6,515 bases of DNA from an uncultured Desulfobacterales bacterium (GTDB lineage Bacteria > Desulfobacterota > Desulfobacteria > Desulfobacterales > JAFDCJ01). This document shows, in pieces, positions 1-5,717 of this stretch. The notes beneath the pieces are model-generated. The model saw only the letters and a program-made list of their open reading frames with translations. It ran no database searches and was not told the DNA's origin. The translations under genes and the position numbers were made by a program. Each line of letters begins with the position of its first letter. Position 1 is the first letter of the stretch. The stretch covers positions 1-6,515 of the forward strand of contig CALZJV010000660.1 in NCBI GenBank assembly GCA_945787595.1. The letters run 5' to 3'.

Positions 1-27
1 TATTAGAAACAGATTTAATGAAAATCA

Positions 28-33
28 GAGGAG
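28..33 (+). promoter_or_regulatory. Ribosome binding site that sets the cyclophilin start
   Basis: GAGGAG lies five bases before the ATG at 39. The earlier in-frame ATG at 18 has no such site upstream, and starting there would put seven polar or charged residues (MKIRGDQ) ahead of a normal signal peptide. The Shine-Dalgarno site lies inside that would-be extension, so 39 is the better start. Confidence 0.8.
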
Positions 34-38
34 ATCAA

Positions 39-617
39 ATGAAGACTAAATTAATTTTTATCATTATCGTTCTTGGTGCGTTCATTACTTACGGTGCCGG
101 CAAGGCAACCGCTGGTAATCCGAAGGTCGAGATGGAGACCTCCAAAGGTAAATTCGTGATTGAGCTTTTACCGGAAAAGGCGCCTGAAACCGTGAAAAAT
201 TTTTTGAATTACGTTGGCGCCAAATTTTATGACGGTACCATCTTTCACCGGGTGATCCCAAATTTTATGATTCAGGGCGGCGGTTTTACCTCGGACATGA
301 AAAAAAAGTCTGCCGGCACACCGATAAAAAATGAAGCGGCTAACGGTTTGAAGAATGACCGCGGCACGATTGCCATGGCGCGCACCGGTGATCCGCACAG
401 CGCGACCGCGCAGTTTTTTATCAACGCCGTCAACAATGATTTCCTGAATCACAAAAGCAAAACTCAGCAGGGCTGGGGCTATGCGGTCTTCGGTAAGGTA
501 ATTAAGGGAATGGAGGTCGTCGATGCCATATCTGCAGTGAAAACCGTCACGCGTGGAAGGTTCCGTGATGTTCCGGCTGAAACCATTGAAATACGTAAGG
601 CCGTGGTGTTGAAATAA
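39..617 (+). CDS. Exported cyclophilin-type peptidyl-prolyl cis-trans isomerase
   Basis: Catalyses cis-trans isomerisation of X-Pro peptide bonds, which assists protein folding. From this start it is 192 residues. An N-terminal signal peptide (KTK, then a hydrophobic run at about 5-18, and an ATA|G cleavage site after residue 25) predicts a periplasmic enzyme. There is no lipobox cysteine. The mature part of about 167 residues is a complete single cyclophilin domain of normal bacterial length. Visible hallmarks are FHRVIPNFMIQGGGF at 69-83 with catalytic Arg71 and Gln79, the MART-DPHSATAQFFIN block at about 113-129, and GWGYAVFGKVIKGMEVVDAI at 145-164. The sequence closely resembles E. coli PpiB, which is cytosolic, while the signal peptide makes it PpiA-like in location, so no symbol is given. 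The gene stands alone: it is followed by a tandem repeat and meets a convergent glycosyltransferase gene. Confidence 0.95.
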   Translation: MKTKLIFIIIVLGAFITYGAGKATAGNPKVEMETSKGKFVIELLPEKAPETVKNFLNYVGAKFYDGTIFHRVIPNFMIQGGGFTSDMKKKSAGTPIKNEAANGLKNDRGTIAMARTGDPHSATAQFFINAVNNDFLNHKSKTQQGWGYAVFGKVIKGMEVVDAISAVKTVTRGRFRDVPAETIEIRKAVVLK

Positions 618-625
618 GACAGGGT

Positions 626-660
626 ACTGGATGCTGGTTACTGGATGCTTGATACTGGAT
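626..660 (+). repeat. Heptamer-period tandem array after the cyclophilin gene
   Basis: Five contiguous 7-bp units begin eight bases after the cyclophilin stop codon. The unit ACTGGAT occurs three times, alternating with GCTGGTT and GCTTGAT, so the array also reads as a 14-bp repeat present about 2.5 times. It encodes nothing evident and does not resemble a terminator. Its period matches the two other array types at 5261-5299 and 5394-5657, although the unit sequence differs. Confidence 0.8.
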
Positions 661-688
661 TTACGAGGTAATCTGTCGATTTTTATAA

Positions 689-859
689 CTAAAGATACTC
701 GTGGTGCAGGATAGTCTCCGGAAAAATGGCCATGGTATTGCGCTGGCGGAACAGATCGCCAAGGAAGCCGAATCGGTTGGAGCGGCAGGGGCTCTATTTG
801 CTGTTGATGTGGTGTTTTGCCAGGTAGCTGACGACCTTTTGCAGATGGCGGGGTACTGA
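689..859 (+). pseudogene. Decayed N-terminal fragment of an NADPH-dependent FMN reductase / iron-sulfur flavoprotein
   Basis: An open frame without a plausible start translates to KILVVQDSLRKNGHGIALAE, then QIAKEAESVGAAGALFAVDV, then VFCQVADDLLQMAGY and a TGA. This follows the N-terminus of the FMN_red flavoprotein family: a KILVV-type first strand, an S-P-R-K-x-G-N flavin phosphate loop (here SLRKNGH), LAEQIAKGAESVGAE, and the C-x2-C-x2-C cluster region. The codon where the initiator ATG is expected is CTA (689-691). The loop Pro is Leu and its Asn is His. Only the first of the expected cluster cysteines survives; the next two positions are Ala and Leu, and the fourth coincides with the TGA. 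The remaining two thirds of a normal reductase (about 180-200 residues) is absent. GTG codons at 701 or 704 could start a short peptide, but no ribosome binding site is seen. It overlaps the glycosyltransferase 3' end on the other strand. The family assignment comes from recalled motif patterns, not a search. Confidence 0.6.
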
Positions 860-2113
860 TTCACCAAAAAAATTAATCATAATGGAGTTGAGATGTTTTC
901 TGAGCACCGAGTATGAAAAGTGACGGGATGCAATGCTGTAATTATTCCCTACCGTTTTTTCTTTTCTTTGGGGCGATTCTAATATTCCTCTGACAACTTG
1001 AACTGTTTTCTTGGTGAGAAATCCGTCCATGATGGCTAAATCAAAACCCAGGGGCTCAATATCTCTTACAAAATTGGCATAACGATTCACCAGAATGGGT
1101 TTTTTAAAGTATATGGCTTCCAGAAATGCATTGCCGAACCCTTCAAAAAGGCTGGGATATGTAATGAAATCGGCATGGGGGTAAATATCCCAGAGAGAAT
1201 ACGGCTTTTGTGAATCCACCGAATCCGTCCAGGGACTTGAAATTCGAGTTTTTACCAGCCGGAGGTCTACTCCATGGTCACTCGCAAATTCTATAATCCA
1301 GTCGGGATAATCAAAACCTTCATCACCGGCTTCATGGGATATTACCAATTTGTAGTGGGGATTATTAAGCGCTTTAATCAGTTCAATGGCATATTCAATA
1401 CCTTTTCTTTTTACAATCCGGGTCGGCTGTAAAATGATGACGTCGTCTGGTTTTAAATCGATCGATTCCCTGAAATCCGCGGTGTGCTTTGTATCAACTG
1501 CAGGCGGATTTTCAAAATCGAGAACGTTGGGAATAATGGCAGATGAAATCCCTCTTCTATGAGCCAGCTCTTCCCTGGCGGCGGAATTAATGACCACATG
1601 TTCGATATTGGGCAGGTTGGGAGGAAAGGCCATTTGGAGGTAATCATTGACTGCATTCACTGTAAAACGAACCCGTTCCCAGTAAAAATCATGATGGTGC
1701 GCAATCGTGGGAAGCTGGGTTTCCGCAATCGTCTCCGTTAAAGCCAACCCCAAGGGGATGTTCATCGGGATGGTAAGCGCATTTTCGGCAATCAAAAGGT
1801 CGAGGCTGAAGCGTTCGATAAACTGGTGCAGTTTAACTTTCAAATGAGATCTGGAATCATGAATCGATTTCGTAACCGAAGGTTTTCGTCCTTTTCTTCC
1901 GAAAACCTGCTCATCAATCGAAATATTGAATTCGTGCTTAAAATGGGCTTCAGGAACAAGAAAACTCTTGTCCGGATTCTTATCCAGCTCACCTGCGAAC
2001 CAGAAGCAGCGGTGCCCGTTTTTCGCAAAAATTTCCGCCCATTTGCTTGACTCCAAGGTAACCCCGTCTGCACCCGCATAGCGCGTTGAGACAAATCCAA
2101 TGTTCTTGCTCAT
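794..2113 (-). CDS. Family 4 (GT-B) glycosyltransferase
   Basis: Retaining glycosyltransferase that would move a sugar from a nucleotide-sugar donor to an unknown acceptor, probably in the cytoplasm. It has 439 residues and no signal peptide or membrane segment. The start at 2113 has AAGAGG (2119-2124) five bases upstream. The N-terminal Rossmann domain begins IGFVSTRYAGADGVTLE (5-21), a glycine loop followed by an acceptor-side helix. HHHDFYWER lies at 139-147. The donor domain begins IILQPTRIVKRKG (226-238), with Arg232 and Lys235/Lys237 placed to bind the donor phosphates. The family E-x7-E motif is EGFGNAFLE at 324-332. Residues 419-439 are encoded opposite a decayed FMN reductase fragment and probably form a non-homologous tail. 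Some GT4 enzymes of this general kind make compatible solutes or glycolipids, but nothing here shows the substrate. It follows the response regulator gene after a 128-bp gap, so co-transcription is possible but not shown. Confidence 0.85.
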   Translation of the reverse strand: MSKNIGFVSTRYAGADGVTLESSKWAEIFAKNGHRCFWFAGELDKNPDKSFLVPEAHFKHEFNISIDEQVFGRKGRKPSVTKSIHDSRSHLKVKLHQFIERFSLDLLIAENALTIPMNIPLGLALTETIAETQLPTIAHHHDFYWERVRFTVNAVNDYLQMAFPPNLPNIEHVVINSAAREELAHRRGISSAIIPNVLDFENPPAVDTKHTADFRESIDLKPDDVIILQPTRIVKRKGIEYAIELIKALNNPHYKLVISHEAGDEGFDYPDWIIEFASDHGVDLRLVKTRISSPWTDSVDSQKPYSLWDIYPHADFITYPSLFEGFGNAFLEAIYFKKPILVNRYANFVRDIEPLGFDLAIMDGFLTKKTVQVVRGILESPQRKEKTVGNNYSIASRHFSYSVLRKHLNSIMINFFGESVPRHLQKVVSYLAKHHINSK

Positions 2114-2241
2114 CAGAACCTCTTGAATCTATTGATATAATTTAACGTCTCTAAAACTAAAAATTCGCTCAAAATTAAATTGGCAGGTTTACCGATCGGG
2201 TTTAGGTTGGATTTGAAAGATCTCTGGGATTCGGGAGTCAA

Positions 2242-2691
2242 TTAGAATCTTGCCACGTTTGCGGCTAATGCGGAATCCAGCATCAACCTTTTGGCAAATT
2301 TCATATATTTCATTACGATGGCCCGAACGGCAAGCTGCAAGGCATATTGCCGAATCGGTTTTTCCAGTAAATAAGTCACATCGGAGGATATGCACCTATC
2401 CACAACCTCATTACTGGCATCGCCGGTGATAATAATACAGTCTTCATGCGCTGCGGGAAATTTGTCCTTAATCGTATCGAGAAAAGCAAATCCGCTTTGA
2501 TCGCCAAGATAGACATCCACTATGAAAATTCCAACCCCAACCTCACGGCTCAGACAATATGATATTGCTTCATCAACATCGTCAAAGGCAATTATCTCAC
2601 CCCACTCATAGAATGTTCTTAACATGCTTGAGAGAACCTTGCACATGCCATGATCGTCATCGATAACTATAACGTCCAATTCACCAGACAT
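2242..2691 (-). CDS. Single-domain response regulator (CheY-like receiver)
   Basis: A phosphorylation-controlled signalling protein of 149 residues made of one receiver domain. All the key residues are present: the acidic pocket Asp11-Asp12-Asp13, the phospho-acceptor Asp59 in FIVDVYLGDQSG, the switch Thr89 in IIITGDAS, and Lys111 in the EKP motif. A helical tail of about 35 residues follows, with no DNA-binding or enzymatic output domain, so it must act through protein contacts or phosphotransfer. No histidine kinase is in the window. An in-frame TAA lies one codon before the ATG, which rules out a longer form. The only Shine-Dalgarno-like sequence, GGTAAGGT, abuts the ATG and is too close to be good, so translation may be weak. 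The next gene downstream on the same strand is the glycosyltransferase, 128 bp away. Confidence 0.9.
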   Translation of the reverse strand: MSGELDVIVIDDDHGMCKVLSSMLRTFYEWGEIIAFDDVDEAISYCLSREVGVGIFIVDVYLGDQSGFAFLDTIKDKFPAAHEDCIIITGDASNEVVDRCISSDVTYLLEKPIRQYALQLAVRAIVMKYMKFAKRLMLDSALAANVARF

Positions 2692-2999
2692 ACCTTACCG
2701 TCACTATCTAAATCATATAGGGGCTGGAAACCATCACTGATGTTTGTATTATTTTCGTTGAGAAGAAGTCACTTTATGAGAACAGGGTGCGCTACAATTC
2801 TGATTTGTGTATCGATTTCAGAAGCAGCCCAATAGATGGAAGCGTTGATTGAACTTCGACAAGACAAGGTATAACTGGTGAGAATGGTTGTCAACCTCGA
2901 TTTTTGGTACATGTTTAGAAATTATTAGCAAATTTAAAATAACGCATCGGATGGACGGCAGCTGTGAAAATGGAAAAACGGCGGCCGCCCTAAGCATCC
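2692..2999 (-). other. Gene-free spacer upstream of the response regulator
   Basis: About 308 bp separate the trans-sulfuration gene end from the response regulator start. I find no convincing gene. A 47-codon leftward frame (2769-2912, beginning MYQKSRLTT) has no ribosome binding site and no family I recognise. After its stop the same frame stays open into the regulator gene. The stretch could be promoter plus decayed coding sequence. A perfect G+C palindrome, GGCGGCCGCC, lies at 2980-2989 just past the trans-sulfuration stop. Confidence 0.5.
2868..2894 (-). promoter_or_regulatory. Candidate sigma-70 promoter for the response regulator
   Basis: On the minus strand a consensus -35 hexamer TTGACA (2889-2894) is followed after 15 bases by TATACC (2868-2873), a 4/6 match to the -10 consensus. 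The spacer is shorter than the preferred 17. It points leftward and lies about 175 bp before the response regulator ATG. This is seen by eye only. Confidence 0.3.
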
Positions 3000-4140
3000 T
3001 TAACCCAAGGCATGTTCAATGTCGGCAATGAGATCATCCGCATCCTCAATACCGACAGATAACCTCATAAGACTTTCCGTGACACCCAACTCTGCTCGCT
3101 GTTCATCGGTCAGTTTGGCATGGGAGGTGGCCACCGGTGCACATATGATGGTTTCAACGCCACCGAGACTGAGCGCCGGTCGTATCAAGTTCAGATTTCT
3201 TAAAAATCTATGGGGATCGATTTTTTGATCGTTCAGTTCAAATGACAGCATCCCGCCAAAGGCCCGCATCTGTTTGCAGGCAATATCAAAACCCGGGTGA
3301 TTTTCCAGGCCGGGGTAATTCACTTTCCGAATGAGGTCGTTCGTCAGCAGGTACCTGGCAATTTCCAGTGCATTTTTATTTTGCTTCTCCACCCTGAGTC
3401 CCAGGGTTTTTAAACTTCTTTCGATAAGATAGCAGGTCATTGCATTCAGGTTGCCACCTGAATTGGCCGCAAATCCCTTGATTTTTGCGATCAAATTTTT
3501 AGCAGCCAAAACGGCGCCACAGCAAGGCGCCACAGCAAATATCGCTGTGGCCGCCGATATATTTTGTTCCGCTGTGGATGACAATGTCAATTCCGTAATC
3601 CAGCGGATTTTGATTGATGGGCGAGGCAAAGGTATTGTCAATCGCGGTTAAAATATTTTTAGAATTTGCGAGTTGGGCCACCGCCGCGATATCTGTGACC
3701 ACCAGCAGTGGGTTGGAGGGTGTTTCAATGTAGACGATTCTGGTGTTATTACGAACAGCATTTTCAATCTCTGCGAGATTGCTGGATACAAAAGAATATT
3801 GTAGGCCGAATCTATCAAAGTCAGCGGTGGCAAAATGGTGAGTCCCGCCGTAAATATCTTTTTGCAGAATGATGTGATCCCCGCTTTTTAGCAGGGAAAA
3901 GATTACGGTACTGATGGCGGCCATGCCCGAGCTGAAGATCAAACCGTCCTCTGCGTTTTCCAAGGCACATAATTTATCGATGACAGTTTTCTGATTGGGT
4001 GTATTGAAATACCGGGGATAGACATTTTCCGGTATATCAAGATATTCAAAGGAAGAAGAGGTGAAAATCGGCGTATTGACTCCCTTGGTTTCTGGGTCCA
4101 CGTAAGTTCCGCTGTGAACGCACTGTGTATCCTTTTTCAT
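3000..4140 (-). pseudogene. Trans-sulfuration PLP enzyme (cystathionine gamma-synthase / beta-lyase type), frameshifted by a 13-bp duplication
   Basis: The intact form would be a PLP enzyme of methionine/cysteine metabolism, about 375 residues, a normal family length. From the start at 4140 the family marks appear in order: CVHSGTY, the YPRYFNTPNQ substrate/PLP segment, SSGMAAIST and YGGTHHF for PLP binding, IETPSNPLL, AIDNTFASP, and HSGTKYIGGHSD with the PLP lysine at 193. After Ala205 the frame is lost; eight foreign residues (LLWRRFGC) precede a stop at 3499-3501, giving a 213-residue product. The C-terminal domain continues in another frame from about 3525 to 3000, with FAANSGGNLNAM, ALSLGGVETIICAP and LMRLSVGIEDADDLI, and looks undamaged. 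A 13-bp tandem duplication is the sole cause. Sequence alone does not separate MetB, MetC and methionine gamma-lyase activities, so no symbol is given. It is transcribed divergently from the exported protein gene, with 170 bp between them. Confidence 0.9.
3513..3538 (-). repeat. 13-bp tandem duplication that breaks the trans-sulfuration gene
   Basis: GGCGCCACAGCAA occurs twice back to back on the plus strand, at 3513-3525 and 3526-3538. Because 13 is not a multiple of three, it shifts the reading frame. Deleting either copy joins ...HSDICCGA directly to VLAAKNLIAK..., the sequence expected for the family. Confidence 0.97.
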
Positions 4141-4147
4141 AATATTG

Positions 4148-4154
4148 CCCTCCC
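4148..4154 (-). promoter_or_regulatory. Ribosome binding site that sets the trans-sulfuration gene start
   Basis: GGGAGGG on the minus strand sits seven bases before the ATG at 4140. The frame is open back to an ATG at 4212, but the extra 24 residues are not family-like and the strong site lies within that extension, so 4140 is the likely start. Confidence 0.75.
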
Positions 4155-4310
4155 GACAGTGTAATGATGAGTCCCTGGCAGCGACGATATAATATTCGCG
4201 TTTGGATTTCAACCCGCACCTTTAATACGCCGGTTCTGGTCTTACATTATTTAAAAAGATTGAGAAACCGCCATAAAAATGGCTGATTAAAAAAGACAAG
4301 GAGATCCAAT

Positions 4311-5261
4311 ATGAATATTCGGCGTATGGTCTTAACCATAATCATACTGGCCGGTTTGCCGGCCGCTGTCGCCTATACTGATAAATTACCTCAATTCGGA
4401 ACCCACACCCGGGATCAATTTCAAGATTACTGGTACAACCACGGAGCGGAAATTTCCCGTTTTTCTTTGCAGCAGATGCGCTACGGAGAAATCCACGAAG
4501 GGGATGCCATTCTGGTGTTTGTGACTGAAAAAATGAATCCCGACATTCAGATCAAAGCGGATCATCCCGGCGCACAAGACATCGCTATCTTAAAATTAAA
4601 TGCGGTCAGAAAATTTTTCACCGGCATCTATCCGTATTCAATAATGACTTCGATTTTTGCACCGGTGGATGTTCAACAATATCCGCTGCCGCTTAAAATC
4701 AGCTCTTCAACTCAGGAATGGTGCGGTCATGTTTACACGCAGATGAACTTGAATGAAAATGAATACCGGGTGAGAATGCATTCATACTTTGAAGGTGAGG
4801 GGGACCGGGATTTTAAAGTCCAAAAAGTCATTCCCGAGGATGCGCTCTGGACATTAATTAGACTCGCCCCGGCCAGCCTGCCGCGGGGTGAGTTTTTCAT
4901 GACCCCCGCTGCGGTGTATGCACGCTTGGCGCACCGTCCGCTAATGGTCCAAAAGGCTGTTTCAGATTTCTCTCTAACCGGTGAAAAAAGTCTTGAAGGA
5001 AACCCGTTGGTAATTTATGAAATTAATCTTCCCGATGAGCAGCGAACGCTTCGCATATATTTTGAAAAAAATTTTCCCCACCGCATTCAAAAGTGGCATG
5101 AAACCTACCGGGGTTTAACCGGTATGGGAGCCAAGGTTCTTACCACCAGCGCTACCCGGACACATACAATTATGGATCCTTACTGGAAGCATCACACAAA
5201 CAAAGACCGCAGGCGGCTTGAAACTCTTGGCCTCCGTGCTCGTGAAATGGGAAATAAATGA
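4311..5261 (+). CDS. Exported protein of unknown function, family often mislabelled 'septum formation inhibitor Maf'
   Basis: It has 316 residues. AAGGAG (4298-4303) lies seven bases before the ATG. A signal peptide (hydrophobic run at about 7-18, cleavage after AVA at residue 21) predicts export to the periplasm or beyond. There is no lipobox. Recognisable blocks are YWYNHGAEISRFSLQQMRYG near 41-60, LKLNAVRKFFTGIYPYSIM, SSTQEWCGHVYTQMNLN, DALWTLIRLAPASLPRG, YFEKNFPHRIQKWHETYRG and a terminal YWKHHTNKD. From memory these match a family common in Bacteroidetes whose database name 'Maf' is a mislabel, because the cytosolic Maf nucleotide pyrophosphatase fold and its motifs are absent. Many Bacteroidetes members are lipoproteins, unlike this one. 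Function is unknown. It is a single gene, divergent from the trans-sulfuration gene, and is followed by a heptamer array that begins at its stop codon. Transfer from Bacteroidetes is possible but untested. Confidence 0.8.
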   Translation: MNIRRMVLTIIILAGLPAAVAYTDKLPQFGTHTRDQFQDYWYNHGAEISRFSLQQMRYGEIHEGDAILVFVTEKMNPDIQIKADHPGAQDIAILKLNAVRKFFTGIYPYSIMTSIFAPVDVQQYPLPLKISSSTQEWCGHVYTQMNLNENEYRVRMHSYFEGEGDRDFKVQKVIPEDALWTLIRLAPASLPRGEFFMTPAAVYARLAHRPLMVQKAVSDFSLTGEKSLEGNPLVIYEINLPDEQRTLRIYFEKNFPHRIQKWHETYRGLTGMGAKVLTTSATRTHTIMDPYWKHHTNKDRRRLETLGLRAREMGNK

Positions 5262-5299
5262 ATTCGGAATGGGGAAGGCGGAATTCGGACGGTGGAAGG
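5261..5299 (+). repeat. Heptamer-period array starting at a stop codon
   Basis: Five 7-bp units and a partial sixth run directly on from the last base of the TGA of the exported protein gene. The unit AATTCGG occurs at 5261 and 5282; variants AATGGGG, AAGGCGG and ACGGTGG fill the other places, and AAGG ends the run. Each full unit ends in GG. It also reads as a 21-bp repeat present nearly twice. The match is imperfect, so this array is less certain than the others. Confidence 0.6.
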
Positions 5300-5393
5300 T
5301 TTATTGAAGAAAAAATGAACACCCGCCTGCCATGCATAGTGCTATGGGTGGTGCATAGGGCCTTATCGGTTTTTTTGGCAACATTTTCATGAA

Positions 5394-5436
5394 GGTTTCA
5401 GGTGTCGGGTGTCGGGTGTCAGGTGTCAGGTTTCAG
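5394..5436 (+). repeat. Left arm of an inverted heptamer-array pair
   Basis: Six perfect 7-bp units of the form GGTKTCR, plus one trailing G. With A = GGTTTCA, B = GGTGTCG and C = GGTGTCA the order is A B B C C A. The minus-strand copy at 5630-5657 has the order A B C A. Confidence 0.9.
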
Positions 5437-5537
5437 CCCTGCCGCTGGTCAAAAAAACGACCGGCCTGATCGAAAAAGAAACTAAGGTATTAAAAACGGG
5501 AGAGTGTCTCCATAAGCGCTGAAATAAGTTTTTTAGT

Positions 5538-5591
5538 GTAGGGTAGCCCACCGTGGCTGCCGATAAAAGTCGGCACGGTGGCCGACTCTAC
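5538..5591 (+). repeat. REP-like imperfect palindrome (hairpin)
   Basis: Inner stem GCCGA (5559-5563) pairs with TCGGC (5570-5574) around a TAAAAG loop. A four-base bulge (5555-5558) follows, then CCACCGT (5548-5554) pairs with ACGGTGG (5575-5581). The ends GTAG (5538-5541) and CTAC (5588-5591) also pair, with mismatches between. The GTAGGGT...CCACCGTG pattern is like repetitive extragenic palindromes of many proteobacteria. It has no T-run after it, so it is not a clean terminator. Confidence 0.65.
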
Positions 5592-5629
5592 TTGCATGAT
5601 GAAGTTTCATACAAGCGCCGCCGCTGTCC

Positions 5630-5657
5630 TGAAACCTGACACCCGACACCTGAAACC
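5630..5657 (-). repeat. Right arm of the inverted heptamer-array pair
   Basis: Four perfect 7-bp units on the minus strand in the order GGTTTCA, GGTGTCG, GGTGTCA, GGTTTCA reading from 5657 to 5630. This is the left arm at 5394-5436 without its two duplicated internal units, in inverted orientation. It ends 60 bp before the endonuclease IV-like start. Confidence 0.9.
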
Positions 5658-5717
5658 AATAATTTGCAATCGTCAATATTCAATTCCGGCTCGTCCGGAT
5701 TATGGATTGGTTATACA

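Larger units (their letters stand above)
5262..5717. other. Repeat-rich stretch without a gene
   Basis: No supported gene lies between the exported protein and the endonuclease IV-like gene. From left to right it holds the heptamer array just after the stop, a segment at 5333-5358 with TGCATAG twice (5333 and 5352) around a CTATG that can pair with either copy, a T-run at 5370-5376, then an inverted pair of heptamer arrays (5394-5436 and 5630-5657) enclosing about 190 bp with a REP-like hairpin. Short open frames (a 25-codon one from an ATG at 5314, and one ending at about 5522) have no ribosome binding site and no recognisable family. Confidence 0.6.

Noticed and set aside
18..38. Upstream in-frame ATG for the cyclophilin
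   Set aside because: The ribosome binding site lies between this ATG and the one at 39, and the added residues would sit ahead of a normal signal peptide.
689..859. TGA at 857-859 as a selenocysteine codon
   Set aside because: It falls about where a cluster cysteine is expected, but the other cysteines, the start codon and the rest of the protein are gone, so simple decay explains it. No SECIS-like hairpin was recognised.
2693..2768. EF-hand-like DLDSDGKV in a leftward frame running into the response regulator
   Set aside because: It has no start, overlaps the regulator gene in another frame, and a lone eight-residue match is weak.
2769..2912. 47-codon leftward frame starting MYQKSRLTT
   Set aside because: It has no ribosome binding site and no recognisable family; a chance frame is as likely.
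2974..2990. GGCGGCCGCC palindrome followed by T5 on the minus strand, as a terminator for the trans-sulfuration gene
   Set aside because: A perfect palindrome without a spacer can fold only about three base pairs around a four-base loop, too weak for a confident intrinsic terminator.
4270..4283. GCCAT-AAAA-ATGGC hairpin before the exported protein gene
   Set aside because: The stem is only five A/T-containing base pairs, with no T-run and no conserved regulatory motif.
5335..5376. CATAG/CTATG hairpins and T-run as terminator of the exported protein gene
   Set aside because: The T-run is more than ten bases from the stem, the stem has only five pairs, and two alternative pairings compete.
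5664..5717. TTG-initiated extension of the endonuclease IV-like protein
   Set aside because: The 18 extra residues do not look like the family, whose members begin at the MIRVGPAG position; no ribosome binding site precedes the TTG.
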